A stretch of 11,670 bases of DNA from assembly GCA_013821865.1 (NCBI GenBank), contig PNJM01000054.1, forward strand, positions 1-11,670. Reading direction: 5' to 3'. Positions 1 to 7,200 of the stretch are shown piece after piece. Both the position numbers and the translations under genes were made by a program. Source of the stretch: Rhodocyclaceae bacterium. Lineage in GTDB: Bacteria > Pseudomonadota > Gammaproteobacteria > Burkholderiales > Rhodocyclaceae. The first letter of the stretch is position 1, and the number at the start of each line of letters is the position of its first letter. The notes beneath the pieces were generated by a model. The model did no database searches, was not told the origin of the DNA, and was given only the letters and a program-made list of their open reading frames with translations.

Positions 1-1
1 C

Positions 2-1453
2 CTCAATTTCAAGTACGTGCTCGGCATCGGCACCAGCCAGGCCGTCACGCTGCGCGCCAACTACCTGCGCGAGGACTCCACGGTCACCTACACGGGCATC
101 ACCGACGCCGAGTTCGCCAACTTCGGCGCCCGCTACAACCCTTTCAAGAACGACAAGTTCGACATCGAGCGCTACGGCCTGTCCGCCACCCACGAGCTCG
201 ACTTCGGCGGCGGCGCCACCCTGCTCACCAACCTCTACCTCTCCGACTTCTCCCGCGACTGGTGGCGGCAATCCAGCACCACGACCGACGCGCAGTGCGG
301 TTTTTCCGCCGCCCGCGCCGCCGGCACGGCCGTCAATCCCGATGCCTGCAACTCCATCCAGGGTCGCCTGCGCAACTACTACACCTGGGGCGTCGAGCCG
401 CGGCTGACCGTGGCGCACGGGCTGGGCGAACTGCAAGCCGGGATCAAGGCCCACTTCGAGGAGCAGGACCGCAAGCAGATCAACGGCACCAGTCCCACTG
501 CGCGTTCCGGCACCCTCGCCGAGGATAACTTGCGCAAGACCCGCGCCTACTCCGCCTTCGCCTCGAACCGCTTCGCCCTCGGCCAGTGGAGCATGACGCC
601 GGCCCTGCGCTACGAGTCGATCGATTCCGAGCGCACCAACCGGCTGACCGGCGCCACCGGCTCGGACAGCCTCCAGGCCTGGATTCCGAGCCTCGGCCTG
701 ACCTGGAATCCCGGCAAGGCGCTCACCGTGTTCGGCGGCGTGCATCGCGGCTTCGCCCCGCCGCGCACGGAGGACATCATCGGCGGCAGCGGCACCAGCA
801 CCGACGTGGGCGCCGAGCAATCCACCAACTGGGAACTGGGCGTGCGCAGCCAGCCGCTGGCCTGGACCAGCCTCCAGGCCAGCGTGTTCCGCAACGACTT
901 CAAGCGCCTGATCGCAGTCGGCTCGATCGCCGGCGGCAGCACGCCGCTGGCCGAGGGCAAGGTGCTGTTCCAGGGCCTCGAGATCTCTGCCCAGGCCGAT
1001 CACCCGAGCGGCCTGTTCGGGCGGCTGGCCTATACCTGGCTGCCGACGGCGGAGCAGAAGGAAGCCTTCCGCCAGGTGGTCGGCGGCGCGCCGGTCGCGG
1101 GCAGCGCCGCCGGCAAGCGCCAGCCGTATGCGCCGGAGAACATGCTCACCGCAGCGCTGGGCTACGGCGCCGGCCCGTTCCGCGGCCAGATCGAGGCCCA
1201 GTACGTGGGTGAGCAGTTTGCCGACTTCGCCAACACCGAAAGCCCGGTGGCGGGCGGCAACGGCCAGGTGGGCAAGCTGGCCTCCTACACGGTGTGGAAC
1301 GCAGCGCTCAACTATGCCCTGCAGCCGAAGGGGGCGACGGTGTTCGTGACGGTGAAGAACCTCACCGACAAGACCTACGTCGTCGATCGCACCCGCGGCA
1401 TCCTGGTGGGCAGTCCGCGTCTGGTGCAGGCGGGTCTGCGCTACAACTTCTGA
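2..1453 (+). CDS. TonB-dependent outer-membrane receptor, FecA-like (5' truncated by window edge)
   Basis: This is the C-terminal 483 residues of an outer-membrane beta-barrel receptor that imports iron complexes (ferric citrate, siderophore or heme-type ligands) using TonB energy. The frame is open from base 2, so the signal peptide, TonB box and plug lie upstream of the window. What remains is barrel: alternating aromatic strands, an extracellular loop with a cysteine pair (codons at 296 and 347) that could form a disulfide, a FRAP-like motif RGFAPPRTEDI near base 750, and a typical ending: VKNLTDKTY, then GSPRLVQAGLRYNF with the terminal Phe used for outer-membrane insertion. The C-terminal pattern (GNGxVxxYTxW, then NLTDKxY, then GxPR) resembles FecA-type receptors. 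The substrate cannot be read from sequence. It may be the first gene of the operon seen here and could supply ligand to the downstream chelatase system, because the second receptor is broken. Family call is firm; FecA subtype is moderate. Confidence 0.93.
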   Translation, partial: LNFKYVLGIGTSQAVTLRANYLREDSTVTYTGITDAEFANFGARYNPFKNDKFDIERYGLSATHELDFGGGATLLTNLYLSDFSRDWWRQSSTTTDAQCGFSAARAAGTAVNPDACNSIQGRLRNYYTWGVEPRLTVAHGLGELQAGIKAHFEEQDRKQINGTSPTARSGTLAEDNLRKTRAYSAFASNRFALGQWSMTPALRYESIDSERTNRLTGATGSDSLQAWIPSLGLTWNPGKALTVFGGVHRGFAPPRTEDIIGGSGTSTDVGAEQSTNWELGVRSQPLAWTSLQASVFRNDFKRLIAVGSIAGGSTPLAEGKVLFQGLEISAQADHPSGLFGRLAYTWLPTAEQKEAFRQVVGGAPVAGSAAGKRQPYAPENMLTAALGYGAGPFRGQIEAQYVGEQFADFANTESPVAGGNGQVGKLASYTVWNAALNYALQPKGATVFVTVKNLTDKTYVVDRTRGILVGSPRLVQAGLRYNF

Positions 1454-1462
1454 TCGCCATCC

Positions 1463-1487
1463 GGGTGCCGGCAAGCCGCCGGCACCC
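1463..1487 (+). repeat. Perfect 10-bp inverted repeat in the receptor/small-ORF gap
   Basis: GGGTGCCGGC and its exact complement GCCGGCACCC are separated by a 5-base loop (AAGCC). The repeat lies 9 bases after the receptor stop and about 12 bases before the Shine-Dalgarno of the next gene. There is no T-run after it, so it is not a canonical Rho-independent terminator. It may be an mRNA-stabilising or attenuating hairpin that separates expression of the receptor from the genes downstream. The role is inference. Confidence 0.55.
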
Positions 1488-1509
1488 CAGACAAGGAACA
1501 GGAGAGAAC

Positions 1510-1821
1510 ATGGAAGAGACGACATTGCAGGACGAGCCGCCGGCGCGCATGGTCGCCGGGGCGCTGGCCCACCTGGCGAAGCATATGGAAACCGGCTGCC
1601 CGCGCGCGGCCTATCTGGCGGCGATGCTGCTGGAACGGGTGGCAACCGACCCGGAGGCCGATGGGCACCTGCGCGAACACGCGCGGGAACTCGTCGATAT
1701 CCTCGATCGGGATACTGCCCGCGGCCATCGAGAGCAGGCAGCGGATTTCGCTGCGACAACGCGCTTCCCGACTGCCGCCGAACACCCGACCGGCGAACTC
1801 CCGGCGAGGAAAACGGCATGA
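1510..1821 (+). CDS. Small conserved-looking protein of unknown function, coupled to DUF2325 gene
   Basis: A 103-residue soluble protein that I do not recognise. The start ATG at 1510 has a good AGGAG at 1500-1504, five bases upstream. Residues about 14-70 are predicted helical and compact, with a repeating Ala/Leu/His pattern (VAGALAHLAKHMETGCPRAA, then LLERVATDPEADGHLREHA). The last 30 residues are polar and probably disordered. There is one cysteine, no signal peptide and no membrane segment, so it should be cytoplasmic. Its stop overlaps the next ATG as ATGA (1818-1821), which indicates translational coupling and probably a shared function with the DUF2325 protein. The context is iron/heme uptake. 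A DNA-binding or iron-responsive adaptor role is possible, but nothing in the sequence proves it. Confidence 0.7.
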   Translation: MEETTLQDEPPARMVAGALAHLAKHMETGCPRAAYLAAMLLERVATDPEADGHLREHARELVDILDRDTARGHREQAADFAATTRFPTAAEHPTGELPARKTA

Positions 1822-3131
1822 CCCCGCCCTTCCCGCTCAAGCGACGGATTGCCGACGCTTTCACGCAAGCGGAAGCGCCCGCCCCCCGCCTCCCCGCCGC
1901 AGTGCCGGAAGCCGCGCCGCGGCCCGTCAAGCGCACCCGGCTGTGGGAACTCAAGGACAAATTCCATTGCCCGGTGATCGGCACCTGCCTGTCCGTGGGC
2001 GAACTGGCCAGGCTCGCCCGGCGCCATTCGTTCAACGGCGACTTGCGCGACGAATTCACGCTGCACGTCGAAGCCGTGGGCTGGGCCGGCAGCCGGAATC
2101 CGGTCTCCGAAACCCTGCAAAAGCATCTGGACCGTAAATATCAAGGCGATCTGGCCCGCTTCGAACGGGCGGGCAGCGATGCCGAGGTACGCGCCCTGTG
2201 GACGGAACATTACGAACAGGGCGAGGTCGCCGGTCCCATGTGGGCGGCCCTGACCCACAAGACGGCGAGCGACGGGACAAGGCATGCCGTCTATGCCGAT
2301 GTCCACATGCTCTCCCACCAGGTGGGCGCGGGCCAGGCGGCGGATGCGCGCCGCCTGGCCCATCTCGAAAAGGAGAATGCCCGGCTCTCCGCCGCACATG
2401 AGCGGGAACACCGGGAACGCGCCCGCGCTGAAGACGGATGGCGGGCGCAGATTGCCCTGCTGGAAGCGGCGCGCGACAAATTGCAAGCGGCCGGTGCCGA
2501 AGTCAATGCCTTGCGCGAACGGCTCGCCACGTTCGAATCCGGCGCGGCCGTGATCGGCCTGGGGCGGCGCCTGATGAGTCTGAGCGCCGCCAACGAGCAA
2601 CTGCGCGTCGCGGCGGAACGCAGCCGGGCGCTGGAGGCGTCGCTGAAGGAAGTCGAGGACAAGGCGTTGGCACTGGCGCGCGAACGCGACGAACTCGCCG
2701 CCGGGCGCGATGCGCTGGAGCGCCTCCTGCTGGCCGGGGAAGCGAACGAAGACGCTTGCGATGGCCGCTGCGACGGTTGCACAAACCAGGCGGCCGGTCG
2801 CTGCGTGCTCTGCGTCGGTGGCCGCAGTTCGCTGGTCGCCCAGTACCGTGCGCTGGCGGAGCGCCTGGGCATCCGCCTCATCCATCACGACGGCGGCCAG
2901 GAAGAGGCGCTCTCGCGCCTGCCGGACATGATCAGCGGTGCCGACGCCGTCATGTGCCCCACCGATTGTGTCAGCCACGCCGCGTATTACCAGTTGAAGC
3001 GCCATTGCAAGCGCACCGGCAAGCCCTGCCTGCTGTTCAAGGGCGCCAGCGTCTCCGGCTTCGCCGTGGCGCTGGCGCGGCTGTCCTCCGGCCAGGCCAG
3101 CATTGCAACCACCGCCACGAAAACAAACTGA
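1818..3131 (+). CDS. DUF2325 domain protein with central coiled coil and cysteine cluster
   Basis: A 437-residue cytoplasmic-looking protein with no signal peptide or membrane helix. Residues 1-35 are Pro/Ala-rich and flexible. Residues about 36-170 form a globular region starting LWELKDKFHCPVIGTCLSVG, with Cys51 and Cys57. Residues about 175-305 are a long Glu/Arg/Ala-rich heptad-like coiled coil. Residues about 314-422 are a DUF2325 domain: a cysteine cluster C314-x3-C318-x2-C321-x7-C329-x2-C332, VGGRSSL, the HHDGG motif, then CPTDCVSHAAYY and HCKRTGKPC (Cys380, Cys384, His387, Cys397, Cys404). DUF2325 has no established biochemical function that I know of. The many Cys/His suggest binding of a metal, an Fe-S cluster or heme, and a redox or regulatory role. 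It starts inside the previous gene (ATGA). Its C-terminal tail after residue 425 (TTATKTN) is low complexity. About 93 bases separate it from the receptor remnant start. The domain call is good; the function is unknown. Confidence 0.87.
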   Translation: MTPPFPLKRRIADAFTQAEAPAPRLPAAVPEAAPRPVKRTRLWELKDKFHCPVIGTCLSVGELARLARRHSFNGDLRDEFTLHVEAVGWAGSRNPVSETLQKHLDRKYQGDLARFERAGSDAEVRALWTEHYEQGEVAGPMWAALTHKTASDGTRHAVYADVHMLSHQVGAGQAADARRLAHLEKENARLSAAHEREHRERARAEDGWRAQIALLEAARDKLQAAGAEVNALRERLATFESGAAVIGLGRRLMSLSAANEQLRVAAERSRALEASLKEVEDKALALARERDELAAGRDALERLLLAGEANEDACDGRCDGCTNQAAGRCVLCVGGRSSLVAQYRALAERLGIRLIHHDGGQEEALSRLPDMISGADAVMCPTDCVSHAAYYQLKRHCKRTGKPCLLFKGASVSGFAVALARLSSGQASIATTATKTN

Positions 3132-3224
3132 CCCGGATCGACCTACCCATCACCCGCCAGCAACCGGGCTCTCGGGCCCAGGCAGCCAGCCAGCGATTTT
3201 TTCAATCCGTATGGAGGCTGTCTC
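3132..3224 (+). other. Gap between DUF2325 gene and receptor remnant
   Basis: This 93-base stretch carries a six-T run at 3197-3202, preceded only by a weak GC-rich fold, so a terminator is not convincing. I found no clear -35/-10 pair and no Fur-box-like AT-rich palindrome. Its value is that it ends with a good Shine-Dalgarno for an ATG at 3225, the likely original start of the broken receptor. Confidence 0.5.
3213..3217 (+). promoter_or_regulatory. Shine-Dalgarno GGAGG of the lost receptor start
   Basis: GGAGG lies 7 bases before ATG 3225. That ATG opens a frame of only 23 codons (beginning MFISFSPPVRRA) that stops at the TGA just after the CGATTTCC stretch near base 3291. The plug-domain coding continues in a different frame. 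The site therefore marks the probable original translation start, now cut off from the rest of the receptor by a deletion. Confidence 0.6.
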
Positions 3225-4225
3225 ATGTTCATTTCGTTCTCCCCGCCCGTCCGACGGGCATCCTTCCTGACCAGTCGGTGGCGCCCGATTTCCTGAAGCG
3301 GGTGGAAGTCGTCCGCGGCCCCAGCTCGAGCCTTTACGGATCGGATGCCATCGGCGGCGTGGTCGGTTTCATCACGCTCGATCCTGCCGACCTCCTGGGA
3401 ACCACAGCCCGAAATGCCATCCGCCTGCGCGCCACGCACCACGACGCAAACGAGGGTTTCGGCCTGACGGCCCTGGGGGCTTTGCGCGGCGAAGCGGCCG
3501 AATTCCTGATCGGCGTATCGGGTGTCCGCACGAAAGAGACGGATAACCGGGGCGATGTGGATACCGTCTCGGCAACCCGCACCCGTCCGAACCCGCAGAA
3601 GACGGACGATGGCGGGGTGCTGGCAAAGCTCGTCATGCGGCCGACCGCCGGGCACAAGCTGGCGGCCGCCATCGAGGGGCGCGAACTGGCGAGCCATACC
3701 GATGTCCTGCGGCTCTCCGCCTCCTTGCCCAAGGTCACCTGGATGCAAGGCGACGACAACACCCGGCGTGTTCGCGGCAGTCTCGAGTGGGAGCACAAAC
3801 CCGCAAGCGGCTTCTACGACCGGCTCACGGCACGCGTCTTCCGCCAGGATGCCGACACGGACAACTACAACTTCCAGCGCCGCACCAACACCGGCGCCAC
3901 CTGCTCGGCGAGTTCGGGCAGCGGCAACAACTGCTACATCGAGCAGGATTTCTTTTTCACCCAGGAAACCACCGGCGGCGGAATCCAATTGGACAAGATG
4001 CTGAATGCCGGCGGACTCGCCCATCTGCTCGCCTTCGGCATCGACGTGAGCCGGGTGCGAACGGAAGAATTGCGCGACGCGAGGATCTGGAACCAGACCA
4101 CGGGCACCTTCACCAAGTCGCTGGCGGGCGACATCCGCCAGGCGGATGCGCGCAATCCCGTCGGCGTCGATTTCTATACCCAGCCGGGGCGCAGCCTGAG
4201 CCTCGCCCTCCAGGCGGATTTCTGA
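3225..4225 (+). pseudogene. Remnant of a TonB-dependent heme/hemoglobin receptor (HmuR/HutA type)
   Basis: From base 3287 the frame reads FLKRVEVVRGPSSSLYGSDA and then IGGVVGFITLDPADLL. This is the hallmark second half of the plug domain in heme/hemoglobin/transferrin-type TonB receptors. Barrel strands follow, including a loop with two cysteines (GATCSASSGSGNNCY), and the frame ends at 4225 with FYTQPGRSLSLALQADF, the family's usual last strand with terminal Phe. Only about 312 receptor residues remain, against roughly 650-750 in intact members. Signal peptide, TonB box and first half of the plug are absent: the well-placed start at 3225 is in another frame. Most of the barrel is also absent: FTKSLAG, from the first third, runs directly into DIRQADARNPVGVDFYTQPG, which belongs near the end, with the in-frame junction around 4120-4135. 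No alternative start restores export, so it should be non-functional. The native stop and 21-base spacing to the chelatase gene are kept, so it was an operon member. Assembly error is the alternative. Confidence 0.85.
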
Positions 4226-4246
4226 TCCCCCCGGAGGGCACAACCC

Positions 4247-7200
4247 ATGACGACAATGATTGCGCGCTGGCGCACCTATGCTTCCTTTCGGCAGGGCCTA
4301 GCCATGCTGGCGGCGGCGCTCGCACTGGGCCTGGGCGGCCCCGCCCAGGCCGCCTCGGTGCTGTTCATCGCCACCGGCAACGTACCGGCAGGCAAATTCC
4401 GGCTACTGTCCGACATCGCCCGCGCGCACGGCATCCGCGTCGAGATGCACTACGCCGACAAGCTGCCGGCGGAGATCGACGCGGGCCTCTTCAAGGGCTA
4501 CGACGCGGTCTTCTTCGACAGCTATCTGCAGGATTTCATCCGCGGCAAGCTGGCCCGTGCGCTGCCCGGCCTCAAGGCGCCGCAGCTGTGGCTCTACGAG
4601 GCTCAGCCGGCCTGGAGCGGCCTGCCCGATCCTCTCGCCAAGCGCCTGGTCGCCTACTACGCCAACGGCAGCCGGGCCAATTTCGACGGCTTCTTCGCGA
4701 GCTTCGCCGCCCACTTGGCGGGCAAGCCGCTTGCCGGCATTCCCGAGCCCATCGTCTTCCCCAAGGTCGGCGTGTATCATCCGCAGGCGCCGGGACTGGT
4801 GTTCGCCGCGCCGCAGGCCTACTTCGCCTGGAAGGGCATCGACCCCGCGCGACGGCCGCCGACGGTGGCGATCGCCCTGCACCAGCAGTACATCGCTTCC
4901 GAGCAGACCGCTTTCATCGACGACCTGATCGCCCGCATCGAGGCGGCGGGCGCGACGGCCCTGCCGGTCTACGGACCGACCATGGAGAACGATGCGCTGC
5001 GGCGTATCCTGACGATCGAGGGTCGTCCCGCCGCGGACGCGCTCATCAACACCCAGATCATGCTGAATCCGGAAGGCCGGCGGCAGGAATTCGCCGAGTT
5101 GGGCATTCCCGTCGTCCAGGCCATGCCCTACCGCAAGGGCGACGAGGCCGCATGGGTCGCCGATCCGCAAGGCGTAGCACTGATGGACATCCCCTTCTAC
5201 CTGGCTCAGTCCGAGTGCGCCGGCGTCACCGACATCCAGATCGCCGCCGCGACACGCAAGAAGGACGAGCAGATCGCCTCCATCGTCGCGCAGGCGGCGG
5301 CCGTCGTCGGCAAGGCCCTCAACCTCGTCGAACTGCAGCGCCGGCCGAACGCCGGGAAGAAAGTCGCGGTCATGTTCTGGAACTACCCGCCGGGCGAGAA
5401 GAACCTCACCGCCTCCTTCCTAAACTTGCTCAACAGCCTGCGCGGCACGCTCGCCGCCCTCAAGGCCGAGGGCTACGTCACCTCGGTGCCCGGCGAGCGC
5501 GAGCTGGTCCTGCTGCTGCAACGGCTGCTGGCGCCCTTCTATCGCGACGGCGAACTCGACGGCCTGCTGCGCGACGGCCTCGCCGAACTGCTGCCGGTGG
5601 CCGACTACCGCGCCTGGCTCGACGCCCTGCCCGCCCCGGTGCGCGACGGCATGCTGGAACGCTGGGGGGCGCCGGAGCAATCCGCCATGGTGGTGACGCG
5701 CGACGGCCGGCCGTACTTCGTCGTGCCGCGCCTCAAGCTCGGCAACGTCGCCCTCCTGCCGCAGTCGCCGCGCGGCGAGAAATGGGAGGAGAAGGAAAAA
5801 GCCCTCTACCATTCGCTGAAGGCCGGCCCCTCGCATTTCTACCTGGCCAACTATCTCTGGCTGCGCAGCCGCGACGGCCACGGCTTCGGCGCCCACACCC
5901 TGGTGCACTACGGCACCCACGGCAACCAGGAATGGCTGCCGGGCAAGGAGCGCGGCCTGTCCGTCTACGACTTCCCCATGCTGGCGGTGGGCGACCTGCC
6001 CGTCGCCTATCCCTACATCGTCGACGACGTCGGCGAGGCCCTCCAGGCCAAGCGCCGCGGCCGCGCCGCAATAGTCAGTCACCAGACGCCGCCGTTTTCG
6101 CCCGCCGGCCTGCACGCGGCCCTGACGCGCATCCACGACCTGCTGCACGCCTGGCTGGCGCAGGACGAAGGCGCGGTGAAGGAAAAGCTGAAGGCCGATC
6201 TCCTCGCCGCCGTGAAGAAGGAACGCATCCACAAGGACATGGGCTGGAACGATGCGCGCGCGGCGAAGGAGTGGCCCGCCTTCATCGACGCCCTGCACAC
6301 CCACCTGCACGAGCTGGCGCAGACCGCCCAGCCGATGGGCCTGCACACCTTCGGCCAAGCGCCGGCGGAGGCGCACCGCCTCGGCACCGTGCTGATGATG
6401 CTCGGCCGCCCCTTCTGGGAAGCCGCCGCCGGCCCCGGCGAGGACGCCGACGAGATGCTGGTCGACGACTACGCGCGGCTGGCCGAATCCTCGCCCTACA
6501 GGCTGCTCAAGCGCCACGTCGTCGACGGCGCACCGGCCGATTCGCTGGCGCCGGCGCTGCGCGAAGGCATCGACAAGGCGCGCAAGTGGTACACCGACAT
6601 CGGCGCCGGCGGCGAACAGGCAGCCCTGCTGGCGGTGCTCGCCGGCCGCCACCTGCCCACCTCCTACGGCGGCGATCCGATCAAGAACCCCGACGCCTAC
6701 CCGACCGGACGCAACCTGTACGGCTTCGATCCCTCGCGCGTGCCGACGCCGCAGGCCTGGGCGGCCGGCAAGGAAGCGCTGGAAAACCTCCTCGCCGCGC
6801 ACCGCAAGCAGTCCGGCCGCACGCCGAAGAAGCTCTCCTTCGCCCTCTGGTCGGTGGAGACCATGCGCCACATGGGCCTGCTCGAAGCCCAGGTGCTGTG
6901 GGCGCTCGGCGTCGAGCCGGTGTGGGATGGCGGCGGCCGCGTCACCGGCGTCAGGCTGGTGCCGCGCGACAGGCTCGGCCGCGCGCGCGTCGACGTCGTC
7001 CTCTCGGCGACCGGCCTCTACCGCGACCATTTTCCCAACGCCATGAAGATCCTCGCCGAGGCCGCGCGCCTGGCGAGCGAGGCGAACGAGGCGAACGAGG
7101 CGGACAACCCGGTGGCGGCGAACGCGCGGACGATCGCCGCCACGCTCGAAAAACGCGGCGTGAACGCGGCGGCGGCGAAGCGCGCCGGGCAGACGCGCAT

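Noticed and set aside
1463..1487. Rho-independent terminator after the FecA-like receptor
   Set aside because: The stem is strong but followed by CAGACAAGGA, with no T-run, so it is listed only as an inverted repeat.
1611..3005. 464-codon open frame on the - strand
   Set aside because: It lies opposite the coiled-coil/DUF2325 gene, has no recognisable domain, and is explained by codon bias on the other strand.
3197..3202. Six-T run as a terminator tail after the DUF2325 gene
   Set aside because: Only a 4-bp stem can be drawn upstream and it is not adjacent to the T-run.
2438..3241. The in-frame upstream extension of the receptor remnant, reaching back into the DUF2325 gene
   Set aside because: This part translates to Arg/Gly-rich nonsense in the wrong frame of the DUF2325 gene. 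It supplies no signal peptide, TonB box or first half of the plug, so it cannot be the true receptor N-terminus.
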